From Streptomyces sp. ALI-76-A (GTDB lineage Bacteria; Actinomycetota; Actinomycetes; Streptomycetales; Streptomycetaceae), in NCBI RefSeq assembly GCF_030287445.1, contig NZ_JASVWB010000002.1:3162001-3226000 (forward strand): a DNA stretch of 64,000 nt, read 5' to 3'. Of this stretch, positions 50,267 through 58,772 are shown in pieces. Under the pieces are notes generated by a model. That model saw only the letters and a list, made by a program, of their open reading frames with translations. It had not been told where the DNA came from and ran no database searches. The translations under genes and the position numbers were made by a program. Every line of letters starts with the position of its first letter. Within the stretch, counting starts at the first letter, position 1.

Positions 50267-50299
50267 ATCAAGGGGTGGCACTGAGTGCCACCCCTTGAT
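50267..50299. terminator. 15-bp perfect hairpin downstream of the ROK gene
   Basis: ATCAAGGGGTGGCAC (50267-50281) pairs exactly with GTGCCACCCCTTGAT (50285-50299) over a TGA loop. It lies between the ROK gene and ppdK, both minus strand, and probably ends the ROK transcript. Confidence 0.85.
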
Positions 50300-50443
50300 G
50301 AAGTGCAGTCGGTCATAACACGCTCATCTGAGCGCAACCCATATCAGGGGTGGCGATAATCACGCTGCCACAGGCCCGCGCATTTCACCATGCGGACGTG
50401 TCCCCGGACGGAAACACGCCTGTCACAGCCCCCGCGACGGCCG

Positions 50444-51670
50444 TCACACCCCCAGCGCGGCCAGCCGTTCCTCCACCCGCTCCGGCGCGTACAGGTGCTC
50501 CACGACCAGCGCCCCGCCCCCGACCAGCCCGGCCCGGTCCCCGAGCCGCGAGGTGACGACCTCCAGCCGGGCGGTGGAGCGCGGCAGGGCCCGCTGGTAC
50601 AGCAGTTCCCGCACACCGGTCAGGAACGGCGTCCCGGCCAGGTCCCCGGCGATCATCAGTACACCGGGGTTCAGCAGGGTCACCACCGTCGCCAGCACGT
50701 CCCCGACCTGCCGCCCCGCCTCCCGCGCGAACGCCGCCGCCTCCGGATGCCCGGCCGCCAGCAGATCCCGGACGTCCGAGCCGGACGCCGCCGGCACCCC
50801 GGTCTCCGCGAGTCTGCGGGCCACGGCGCCGCCGCTGGCGACGGCGGCCAGACAGCCGTAGGAGCCGCACCGGCACAGCGCCTGGGCGCCGGCCGGGACC
50901 CGGATGTGGCCGAGGTCGCCCGCTCCCCCGTCGACGCCCCGGTAGATCGAGCCGTCGACGACGACTCCCGCGCCGATCCCCGTGGAGACCTTGACCAGCA
51001 CGAACGCCGAGCAGTCGGGGTGGGAGGCGCGCTGCTCTCCGTACGCCATCAGGTTCGCGTCGTTGTCGACCAGGACCGGGACCGTCGCGGCCCCCGTGTG
51101 CTCGCTGAACGAGCGGGCCAGGCGGCCCCGGATGTCGTAGCCGTCCCAGCCGGGCATGATCGGCGGCTGCACGACCCGGCCGGTACCGGTGTCGACGGGA
51201 CCGGGCACCGCGAGACCGATGCCGCAGACCTCGTCCGCCCGGTGGCCCGCCTTCGCCAGGAGCTCGGCGAACCAGTGGCCGAGTTGGCCGAGCACCGCCT
51301 CGGGGCCGTCCGCGAGGGCCGCCGTGCCCGCCTGCTCGGCGAGGATCTCGCCGGTCAGGGAGAGCAGGGCCGCGCGCGCGTGCCGGGTGTCCAGGTCGGC
51401 GGCGAGGACCACGGCGTGGGCGTCGTCGAACTCCAGGGTGATGGAGGGCCGCCCGCCGAGAGGGGAGTCGACCGGGCCCCCGGCGCCCTCGCGCAGCCAG
51501 CCCGCGCGGAAGAGACGGTCGAGACGCTGGCCCACGGTGGCGCGGGAGAGGCCGGTGGCCTGCTGGAGCGCGCCCCGGGTGGTGGCGCGGCCGCTGCGCA
51601 CCAGTTCGAGCAGGTCTCCGGCGCTCGCCTGGCCGCTCGCTCGGGTCGTCCTGCCGGACCGTCCGGTCAT
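50444..51670 (-). CDS. ROK-family transcriptional repressor
   Basis: A 408-residue protein with an N-terminal winged helix (GDLLELVRSGRATTRGALQQATGLSRATVGQRLDRLFRAGWL) and a ROK actin-like domain: GIGLAVPGPVD, VLVDNDANLMAYGE, GIGAGVVVDGSIYRGVDGGAGDLGHI and the zinc site CRCGSYGCLAAVAS. ATG 51670 is 6 nt after AAGGGG; GTG 51676 is too close to it. It is divergent from two glycosidase-like genes and probably represses them until a sugar binds. Confidence 0.9.
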   Translation of the reverse strand: MTGRSGRTTRASGQASAGDLLELVRSGRATTRGALQQATGLSRATVGQRLDRLFRAGWLREGAGGPVDSPLGGRPSITLEFDDAHAVVLAADLDTRHARAALLSLTGEILAEQAGTAALADGPEAVLGQLGHWFAELLAKAGHRADEVCGIGLAVPGPVDTGTGRVVQPPIMPGWDGYDIRGRLARSFSEHTGAATVPVLVDNDANLMAYGEQRASHPDCSAFVLVKVSTGIGAGVVVDGSIYRGVDGGAGDLGHIRVPAGAQALCRCGSYGCLAAVASGGAVARRLAETGVPAASGSDVRDLLAAGHPEAAAFAREAGRQVGDVLATVVTLLNPGVLMIAGDLAGTPFLTGVRELLYQRALPRSTARLEVVTSRLGDRAGLVGGGALVVEHLYAPERVEERLAALGV

Positions 51671-51679
51671 GCACACCCC

Positions 51680-51740
51680 CTTGTGTTTCTCAAGCTTGCA
51701 TTACATATTGGGTTTTGCGTGTTAAATAGACGTAACCCTA
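51680..51740. promoter_or_regulatory. A+T-rich divergent promoter between ROK and glycosidase genes
   Basis: This is the most A+T-rich stretch of the window, including GTTAAATAGACGTAAC (51721-51736), a partial palindrome with GTTA/TAAC ends, and TTACATATTGGGTTTTG just before it. It lies 50-110 bp upstream of the plus-strand operon and is the expected ROK operator location. Confidence 0.45.
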
Positions 51741-51789
51741 CGGTGGCCATTGCCGAACTGGTCGGCCGTACGTCTTCGGGGAGCCCTGC

Positions 51790-53280
51790 GTGGACCGCAC
51801 AACCCAGCTCACCGCCCGTATCCAGGGTCACTTGGACCCCGTACGCACCATTTCCTCACCGCCCTTCACCGGTCCTGGTGAGGCAAGGGGCCCGGAGGGT
51901 GCCGTATACGATCCGGCGGCCAGGACACACGCGGCGTCCACGCCTCCTTCGCTGCACGTCAGGGCCGCCCGGGTGCTGGAGAGCAACTGGACCGGCACCT
52001 CCACGGTGCCCTCGTACGGTCTGTACCCGCACCAGTGGTCCTGGGACTCCGCGTTCATCGCGATCGGCCTGCGCCACCTGTCGCCGCTGCGTGCGCAGAC
52101 GGAGCTGGAGACGCTGCTCGACGGCCAGTGGGGCGACGGCCGGATCCCGCACATCGTCTTCAACCCCTCCGTCCCGCTCGACGCGTACTTCCCGAGCCCC
52201 GACTTCTGGCGCTCCTCGACCGCGGGGCGCGCTGCGGGCGCCCCGCGCACCGTACAGACCTCCGGCATCGTGCAGCCACCGGTGCACGCGCTGGCGGCCT
52301 GGCTGGTGCACCGTGCCGACCCGGGGCTGTCCCGGTCGCGCGGCTTCCTCGCCCGGGTCTATCCGAGGCTCGCGGCCTGGCACCGGTACCTGCTGCACCG
52401 GCGGGACCTCGGCGGGGGTTCCCTCGCGTCCGTCGTGCACCCCTGGGAACAGGGTATGGACAACAGCCCCTGCTGGGACGCCCCGCTCTCCCGCATCACG
52501 CCCGCCCCGGCCCGCTCCTTCCGCCGGGCCGACCTCGATCACGGGGCGGCGGAGGACCGGCCGACGGATCTGGACTACGGGCGGTACGTGCGGCTGGCGA
52601 CGGACTACCGGGACGGCGGGTACGCGGACGGGGCCGGCGCCTTCGCGGTGGAGGACCCCGCCTTCAACGCCCTGCTCATCGCCTCCGAGCACGCGCTGGC
52701 CCGGATCGCCCGGGAGCTGGGCGCGACCGGTACGGCCCGGCACACGCGCGCGGAACGCCTGACGGCGGCCCTGATCGACCGGTTGTGGGATCCGGCGGAG
52801 GGGATGTTCTTCTGCCGGGACGTGCGCAGCGGGGAGCTGATCCCCGAGCGCGGTGTCTCCGGTCTCGTTCCGCTGCTGCTGCCCACGCTGCCCCGGGACA
52901 TCTCCACCGCTCTGGTGCGGACGGCGGGCTCACCGCACTTCGGTCTCGGCGACACCACCCGCCTCGTCCCCAGTTACGACCTGCTGGGCGAGGCCTTCGA
53001 TCCGCGCCGGTACTGGCGCGGGCCGGCCTGGTTCAACACCAGCTGGCTGGTGGAGCGCGGGCTGCGCACGCACGGCGAGCAGGCCCGGGCCGACGCGCTG
53101 CGGACGGCGGCCCTGGAGCTGGCCGACACCACCGACTTCGCGGAGTACGTCGATCCGTACACGGGTGAGGGCTGCGGGGCGACCGGCTTCAGCTGGACCG
53201 CCGCGCTCACGCTCGACCTGCTGCACAGCGACACCACAGTCACGGCAGTCTTGGCAGCCAAGGGAGGGGACCGGCCATGA
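51790..53280 (+). CDS. MGH1/GH63-like glycoside hydrolase
   Basis: A 496-residue (alpha/alpha)6-barrel enzyme without signal peptide. Recognisable pieces: GLYPHQWSWDSAFIAIGLRHLSP near residue 76, GRIPHIVFNPS, HPWEQGMDNSPCWDAPL near 218 and a C-terminal YWRGPAWFNTSWLVERGL. These fit the mannosylglycerate-hydrolase-like MGH1 group of GH63, which cleaves alpha-glucosyl or alpha-mannosyl linkages. GTG 51790 follows GGGAG. Its last codons overlap the next gene by 4 bp. Precise substrate unknown. Confidence 0.82.
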   Translation: MDRTTQLTARIQGHLDPVRTISSPPFTGPGEARGPEGAVYDPAARTHAASTPPSLHVRAARVLESNWTGTSTVPSYGLYPHQWSWDSAFIAIGLRHLSPLRAQTELETLLDGQWGDGRIPHIVFNPSVPLDAYFPSPDFWRSSTAGRAAGAPRTVQTSGIVQPPVHALAAWLVHRADPGLSRSRGFLARVYPRLAAWHRYLLHRRDLGGGSLASVVHPWEQGMDNSPCWDAPLSRITPAPARSFRRADLDHGAAEDRPTDLDYGRYVRLATDYRDGGYADGAGAFAVEDPAFNALLIASEHALARIARELGATGTARHTRAERLTAALIDRLWDPAEGMFFCRDVRSGELIPERGVSGLVPLLLPTLPRDISTALVRTAGSPHFGLGDTTRLVPSYDLLGEAFDPRRYWRGPAWFNTSWLVERGLRTHGEQARADALRTAALELADTTDFAEYVDPYTGEGCGATGFSWTAALTLDLLHSDTTVTAVLAAKGGDRP

Positions 53281-55214
53281 CGGACCGGCATCATCTGCTC
53301 GTGCGTGGCGGGACGTTCGCCGCCGTCGGCGACGGCGGCGACATCAGCGGCGTGCGGGGCGGCAGTGCCCCGGACGGCTTGTTCGTGCGGGACGCCCGGC
53401 ATCTGAGCCGCTGGCAGCTCACCGTCGACGGCGCGGTGCCCGAGGCGCTGTCACCGGTCGCCGACGGGGACACCGCGCGCTGTGTGCTGGTGCCGCGCGG
53501 CGGCCGCCAGGAGCCGCCCGCGTACACGCTCTTCCGTGAACAGGCCGTCTCGGACGGCGCGTTCGTCGAGTCGCTGCGGGTGACCAGCAACCGCCCGGTG
53601 CCGACGACGGTCCGGCTCGCGGTCACCGCGGACGCCGACTTCACCGACCAGTTCGAGCTGCGCTCCGACCACCGCACCTACACCAAGATCGGCGCCACCC
53701 GCTCCCGCCAGGTCCTCGACGACGGCGTGGAGTTCGCCTACCAGCGCGGTGCGTGGCGTTCCTGTACGACGGTGACGGCCGAACCGGCTCCGGACGGCGT
53801 CGAGGAGACCGGCACCGGCGCCCGGCGCCTGGTGTGGACGCTGGACCTGGAGCCGCACGGTTCGGCGGAGCTGACGCTGCGCGTCATGGCCCGCCCGCAC
53901 GGCGACCGGCGGGCCCTGCGGGTACCGCGCTCCCCGGCCGCGCTGAACGACCAGCTCCTCGCGCTGGAGGGCGAGTTCGCGGAGGGCGTGGCCTTCCCGA
54001 CGGGCTGGCCGGAGCTGGCGGCGGCCTGCGCGCGCGGTCTCGCGGACCTCGCCTCGCTCCAGGTCCCGGCGACCGGCCCGGACGGCGAGGAGCTGCGCGT
54101 ACCGGCCGCCGGAGCCCCCTGGTTCCTGACCCTGCTGGGCCGGGACGCACTCCTCACCTCGCTGTTCGCACTCCCCTACCGGCCGGGGCTGGCCGCCGCG
54201 ACGCTGCCCGCGCTCGCCGCGACCCAGGCGACGGACACCGTTCCGGAGTCGGTCGCGCAGCCCGGCAAGATCGTGCACGAGGTGCGGCACGGGGAGCTGG
54301 CCCACTTCGGGCAGGTGCCGTACGGCCGTTACTACGGCTCGGTGGACGCGACCCCGCTGTTCCTCGTCCTGCTCGGCTCGTACGTCGAGCAGACCGGTGA
54401 CGCGGCGCTGGCCCGCCGCCTGGAGCCGCACGCCCGCGCGGCGATCGGCTGGATGCTGGACCACGGCGGCCTGACGTCGCGCGGCTATCTGGTCTACCGC
54501 GCCGACCAGGGCGGACTGGCCAACCAGAACTGGAAGGACTCCCCCGGCGCCATCTGCTCGGCCGACGGCACCCGGGCGAGCGGCCCGGTGATGGCGGCGG
54601 GCGCCCAGGGGTACGCGTACGACGCGCTGCGCCGTACGGCGTGGGTGGCGCGCACGGTGTGGGGCGACGAGACGTACGCGGCGCTGCTGGAGCAGGCGGC
54701 CGGTGATCTGCGCGACCGCTTCCAGCGGGACTTCTGGATGGCGGACCGCTCCTTCCCGGCGCTCGCGCTGGACGGGGAGGGCCGCCAGGTGGACGCGCTC
54801 GCCTCGGACGCCGGGCACCTGCTGTGGTCGGGCCTGCTGGACAAGGAGTACGGGGAGGAGGTGGGCCGGCGGCTGCTGGACCCGGACTTCTTCTCCGGCT
54901 GGGGCGTGCGCACCCTGGCCGCGGGCCAGTCGGCGTACCACCCGCTCTCGTACCACCGCGGTTCGGTCTGGCCGCACGACAACGCGCTGATCACGCTCGG
55001 GCTCGCCCGCTACGGCCTGCACGACGAGGCCCGCTCGGTGGCCCACGCCCTGGTCGACGCGGCGACGGCGACCGGCCACCGGCTTCCGGAGGTCGTCGCG
55101 GGCTACGGCCGCGACACCCACGCCGAGCCGGTCCCCTACCCGCACGCGTGCGTACGGGAGTCCCGCTCGGCGGCGGCCCCGCTGGCGCTGCTCACGGCGG
55201 TCGGGGGCGCCTGA
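53277..55214 (+). CDS. Amylo-alpha-1,6-glucosidase-like protein
   Basis: A 645-residue protein. The N-terminal beta-domain (about 1-200) is the glycogen-debranching N-terminal type (GGTFAAVGDGGDISG...GLFVRDARHLSRWQLTVDG). The (alpha/alpha)6 catalytic-like domain has PWFLTLLGRDALLTSLFAL near residue 280, LANQNWKDSPGAICSADG near 421 and YHRGSVWPHDNALITLGL near 560. The TRD/DxxG acid residues are at the expected places. It overlaps the upstream glycosidase by ATGA, forming one operon controlled by the divergent ROK repressor. Likely a cytosolic debranching-type hydrolase of an unidentified glycan. Confidence 0.84.
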   Translation: MTDRHHLLVRGGTFAAVGDGGDISGVRGGSAPDGLFVRDARHLSRWQLTVDGAVPEALSPVADGDTARCVLVPRGGRQEPPAYTLFREQAVSDGAFVESLRVTSNRPVPTTVRLAVTADADFTDQFELRSDHRTYTKIGATRSRQVLDDGVEFAYQRGAWRSCTTVTAEPAPDGVEETGTGARRLVWTLDLEPHGSAELTLRVMARPHGDRRALRVPRSPAALNDQLLALEGEFAEGVAFPTGWPELAAACARGLADLASLQVPATGPDGEELRVPAAGAPWFLTLLGRDALLTSLFALPYRPGLAAATLPALAATQATDTVPESVAQPGKIVHEVRHGELAHFGQVPYGRYYGSVDATPLFLVLLGSYVEQTGDAALARRLEPHARAAIGWMLDHGGLTSRGYLVYRADQGGLANQNWKDSPGAICSADGTRASGPVMAAGAQGYAYDALRRTAWVARTVWGDETYAALLEQAAGDLRDRFQRDFWMADRSFPALALDGEGRQVDALASDAGHLLWSGLLDKEYGEEVGRRLLDPDFFSGWGVRTLAAGQSAYHPLSYHRGSVWPHDNALITLGLARYGLHDEARSVAHALVDAATATGHRLPEVVAGYGRDTHAEPVPYPHACVRESRSAAAPLALLTAVGGA

Positions 55215-55246
55215 CGCGCGGGGCGGGGAGTGTTTGCCCGGTGTTT

Positions 55247-55260
55247 GCCGAGCGCTCGGC
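55247..55260. promoter_or_regulatory. Direct repeat plus perfect palindrome upstream of the sulfatase gene
   Basis: GCCGAGCGCTCGGC (55247-55260) is a perfect 14-bp palindrome. GTGTTTGCC occurs twice just before it, at 11-bp spacing, with the second copy running into the palindrome. It may be the glycosidase-operon terminator or an operator for the next gene. Confidence 0.45.
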
Positions 55261-55370
55261 GAAAGCGCTGAACACCGGCCGGAGGCGAACCGTACGGGAC
55301 TGCGGTGGATCCGATCCCTTGGGGAACCGGGTCCGCCGCTTCACCGGGCTTCGCACGGAAGGATCTTCGG

Positions 55371-57221
55371 GTGCCTGTCTTCACGCGCTTTCGCCGGCCG
55401 CCGGACACGGCCGACGACCCCGCCTCCGGCATAGCGGTGAGCGCGGTGGAGCCCGGGGAGACCGCACCCGGCGAGGCCGCATCCGCCGCCGGCGCCTCCC
55501 CCACCGAGGGCTCCCCCGCCGGTGCCTCCCGCGGAGCGCGCCTTCGAGCCCGCCTCGCCCACTGGCGTTCCTGGCGCGCCCGCCACCCCACCGCCGCCCG
55601 CGTCCTCTACTGGACGACCACCGCGCTGGCCGCCGTCCTCGTCCTCGGCGCGCTCCTGCTGCCGAACAGGATCGTCGCCCTGCAACCCAACCGGTTCACG
55701 CGGCTGCCGGTGGAGGCGATCATCGGGGCGGCCGTGCTGCTCGCGCTGCCGCGCCGGCCGCGGGTGGTCCTGGCGGCGTTCTCCGGCGCGGTCCTCGGCG
55801 CGCTGACGATCCTCAACGTCCTCGACATGGGGTTCATCGAGTACCTCGGCCGGGGCTTCAACCTCGTCCTGGACTGGGGTCTGCTGGACGACGCGCAGGC
55901 GTACGTCGAGGACTCGATGGGCCGGACGACCGCCGTCGGCGCCACCGTCGGGGCCGTCGTCCTCGTGGTGCTCCTGTTGGTGGTCATGGCCCTGGCGACG
56001 GTCCGGCTGAGCGAGTTGCTGGTGCGGGACACGCGGGTCGCCACCCGGTCCATCCTCGTCGCGGGCGTCGTCTGGATCACCTGCTCCTCCCTCGGCCTCC
56101 AGAACAACGGCATGCCGATCGCCTCCGAACGCGCCGCCGGCGCCCTCAAGCTCCAGGCCCGGCGGGTCACGGACACCGTCCGGGACGAGGCCGCGTTCGC
56201 GAAGGAGGCCAAGGCCGACCGGTTCGGCGCCACCCCGGCCGGCCGGCTGCTGCCGGACCTGCGCGGCAAGGACGTGATCTTCACCTTCATCGAGAGCTAC
56301 GGCCGCAGCGCGCTGGAGGACCCGGTCATCGCACCCGGCGTGGTGCGGACCCTCGACACCGGCACCGCCGCGCTGGAGAAGGCCGGTTTCCACGCCCGGA
56401 GCGGGTGGCTGACCTCGGCGACCTACGGCGGCAGCAGCTGGCTCGGCCACTCCACCACCATGTCCGGCCTGTGGATCGACAACCAGCAGCGCTACCGCAC
56501 GGTCATGGCCGGCGACCATCTCAGCCTCACCAAGGCGTTCCAGAAGACCGGCGCCTGGGACACGGTCGGCGTGATGCCCGGCGTGCAGAAGGGCTGGCCC
56601 GAGCAGAGGTTCTACGGCCTCGACAAGGTCTACAACGCCTTCCAGCTGGGCTACCGGGGGCCGAAGTTCAGCTGGTCGACGATGCCGGACCAGTACGCGC
56701 TGGAGGCGTTCCAGCGGCTGGTGCACGGCAAGAAGCGGGACCGGCCGCTGATGTCGGAGATCATCCTGACCTCCAGCCACCAGCCCTGGGCCCCCATCCC
56801 GGAGCTGGTCGACTGGGACCGGCTCGGCGACGGGTCGGTCTTCGGCCCGATCCAGCAGGCGGGCGTCGACCCGTCGGACGTCCTGACCGACTCCACCCGG
56901 TCCAAGGAGGAGTACGGCAGGTCCGTCCAGTACTCCGTCACCAGCCTCATCCAGTGGCTGGAGCGCTACGGCACCGACGACACGGTCCTGGTCTTCCTCG
57001 GCGACCACCAGCCGATCGCCCGGGTCAGCGGCCGCGGCGCGAGCCGGGACGTACCGGTCACCGTCGTCGCCAAGGACCCGGAGGTCCTCGAAAAGATCGC
57101 CTCCTGGAACTGGACCGAGGGCCTGAAGCCCGCCTCGGACGCCCCGGTGTGGAAGATGAGCGCGTTCCGCGACCGCTTCCTGACGGCGTACGGATCGACG
57201 CCTCGTCCGGCGACGGACTAG
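55371..57221 (+). CDS. Membrane sulfatase / phosphoglycerol-transferase-like protein
   Basis: A 616-residue protein. After a Pro/Ala/Glu-rich cytoplasmic leader (about 1-65), four or five membrane helices (about 80-255) are followed by an extracytoplasmic alkaline-phosphatase-superfamily domain. Its metal- and nucleophile-bearing pieces include DVIFTFIESYGRSALEDP near residue 303, SATYGGSSWLGHSTTMSGLW, and FLGDHQPIARVSGRG near 543. The layout is like LTA synthase or OpgB and suggests transfer or removal of a phospho- or sulfo-group on an envelope polymer. GTG 55371 has GAAGGA about 9 nt upstream. Substrate unknown. Confidence 0.83.
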   Translation: MPVFTRFRRPPDTADDPASGIAVSAVEPGETAPGEAASAAGASPTEGSPAGASRGARLRARLAHWRSWRARHPTAARVLYWTTTALAAVLVLGALLLPNRIVALQPNRFTRLPVEAIIGAAVLLALPRRPRVVLAAFSGAVLGALTILNVLDMGFIEYLGRGFNLVLDWGLLDDAQAYVEDSMGRTTAVGATVGAVVLVVLLLVVMALATVRLSELLVRDTRVATRSILVAGVVWITCSSLGLQNNGMPIASERAAGALKLQARRVTDTVRDEAAFAKEAKADRFGATPAGRLLPDLRGKDVIFTFIESYGRSALEDPVIAPGVVRTLDTGTAALEKAGFHARSGWLTSATYGGSSWLGHSTTMSGLWIDNQQRYRTVMAGDHLSLTKAFQKTGAWDTVGVMPGVQKGWPEQRFYGLDKVYNAFQLGYRGPKFSWSTMPDQYALEAFQRLVHGKKRDRPLMSEIILTSSHQPWAPIPELVDWDRLGDGSVFGPIQQAGVDPSDVLTDSTRSKEEYGRSVQYSVTSLIQWLERYGTDDTVLVFLGDHQPIARVSGRGASRDVPVTVVAKDPEVLEKIASWNWTEGLKPASDAPVWKMSAFRDRFLTAYGSTPRPATD

Positions 57222-57244
57222 GAGGTGTGGACGCCCCCCGGGGC

Positions 57245-58378
57245 TCAGCCTCCGGAGGTGTCCAGTTCCGCGTCCTCGCCGATCCCCGCGCAGTCGTACG
57301 GGTCCTTCAGCCAGCCGTCCGGGAGCACCACCCGGTTGTTGCCGGACGTGCGTCCCCGGGGTCCGTCGGCGCCGACGGGCCAGGGCTGGTCGAGGTCCAG
57401 CTCGTCCAGCCCTGAGCGGAGTTCGGCCAGCGACGAGGTGACCGCGAGCCGCTTGCGCATCTCCGAGCCGACCGCGAAGCCCTTCAGGTACCAGGCGACG
57501 TGCTTGCGGAAGTCGATGACTCCGCGCGCCTCGTCGCCGATCCACTCGCCGAGCAGGGTGGCGTGCCGGACCATGACCTCGGCGACCTCGCGCAGGGAGG
57601 GCCGCGCGATGTCCTCGTCACGCCCCTCGAACGCCGCCACCAGGTCCGCGAACAGCCACGGCCGCCCCAGGCAGCCGCGCCCCACGACCACTCCGTCGCA
57701 GCCCGTCTCCCGCACCATGCGCAGCGCGTCCTCGGCCGACCAGATGTCGCCGTTGCCCAGCACGGGGATCTCCGGCACGTGCTCCTTCAGGCGGGCGATG
57801 GCGTCCCAGTCGGCGGTGCCGCCGTAGTGCTGGGCGGCGGTGCGGCCGTGCAGCGCGATGGCCGTCACGCCCTCCTCGACGGCGATGCGGCCGGCGTCCA
57901 GGTAGGTGATGTGGTCGTCGTCGATGCCCTTGCGCATCTTCATCGTGACCGGGAGGTCCCCGGCGCCGCTGACGGCCTCGCGCAGGATGGCCCGCAGCAG
58001 GTTGCGCTTGTACGGCAGCGCGGAGCCGCCGCCCTTCCGGGTCACCTTCGGGACCGGGCAGCCGAAGTTCAGGTCGATGTGGTCGGCGAGGCCCTCCTCC
58101 GCGATCATGCGGACGGCCTTGCCGACGGTCGCCGGGTCGACGCCGTACAGCTGGATCGAGCGCGGCTTCTCGGTCGCGTCGAAGTGGATCAGCTGCATGG
58201 TCTTCTCGTTGCGCTCGACCAACGCCCGGGTCGTGATCATCTCGCTCACGAACAGGCCCTTGCCGCCGCTGAACTCCCGGCACAGGGTGCGGAACGGCGC
58301 GTTGGTGATCCCGGCCATCGGCGCCAGGACCACGGGCGGTGCGACGGCGTGCGGGCCGATCGAGAGCGGAAGGGTCAT
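57245..58378 (-). CDS. dus: tRNA-dihydrouridine synthase
   Basis: A 377-residue FMN-dependent TIM-barrel enzyme of the DusB type: VVLAPMAGITNAPFRTLCREF, IQLYGVDPATVGKA, HIDLNFGCPVPKVTRKGGGSALP (catalytic Cys), VTMKMRKGID, ALHGRTAAQHYGGTADWDAIARLK, VLGNGDIWSAEDA and VVGRGCLGRPWLF. The C-terminal helical tRNA-binding domain follows. ATG 58378 is the family-type start; the longer frame to 58423 adds atypical sequence. Converges on the sulfatase gene with a 23-bp gap. Confidence 0.95.
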   Translation of the reverse strand: MTLPLSIGPHAVAPPVVLAPMAGITNAPFRTLCREFSGGKGLFVSEMITTRALVERNEKTMQLIHFDATEKPRSIQLYGVDPATVGKAVRMIAEEGLADHIDLNFGCPVPKVTRKGGGSALPYKRNLLRAILREAVSGAGDLPVTMKMRKGIDDDHITYLDAGRIAVEEGVTAIALHGRTAAQHYGGTADWDAIARLKEHVPEIPVLGNGDIWSAEDALRMVRETGCDGVVVGRGCLGRPWLFADLVAAFEGRDEDIARPSLREVAEVMVRHATLLGEWIGDEARGVIDFRKHVAWYLKGFAVGSEMRKRLAVTSSLAELRSGLDELDLDQPWPVGADGPRGRTSGNNRVVLPDGWLKDPYDCAGIGEDAELDTSGG

Positions 58379-58505
58379 CAGAGGGGCTCCGGGGCGGACG
58401 TACGGCGGGGGGCAAAGGCCCATTGTCCCTCACTCGGCCGGGTGCCCGGACGGTGATGACGCGCGGGCCGTGGGCCCGGTGACCGCGCAGCGGGCCCGGT
58501 GGGGG

Positions 58506-58772
58506 GGCTGGGCGCGCCGTTCCCCGCGCCCCCGACGGGGCCCGCGCTCGACCCCGTCGCCTCGTCGACGTCGGGGCCAGCGGGCGTCAGGCCCGTACGA
58601 CGGGTGCAGGGCGCCGGTGGCTGGGCGCGCCGTTCCCCGCGCCCCCGAGGGGGCCCGCGCTCGACCCCGTCGCCTCGTCGACGTCGGGGCCAGCGGGCGT
58701 CAGGCCCGTACGACGGGTGCAGGGCGTCGGTGGCTGGGCGCGCCGTTCCCCGCGCCCCCGAGGGGCCCGCGC
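58506..58772. repeat. 113-bp tandem repeat, 2.35 copies
   Basis: Copies start with GGCTGGGCGCGCCGTTCCCC at 58506, 58619 and 58732, exactly 113 bp apart. The first two are nearly identical (differences near the ACGGGG/AGGGGG run and the GCGCCGG/GCGTCGG end). The third is cut off after about 41 bp, where it reaches the stop codon of the ATPase gene. The leading 25 bp is a short motif common in Streptomyces intergenic DNA. Confidence 0.92.

Noticed and set aside
55341..57545. 734-codon minus-strand frame opposite the sulfatase-like gene
   Set aside because: Antisense shadow; no start signal or recognisable domain.
58506..58772. CRISPR-like repetition
   Set aside because: Units are 113 bp and contiguous with no unique spacers.
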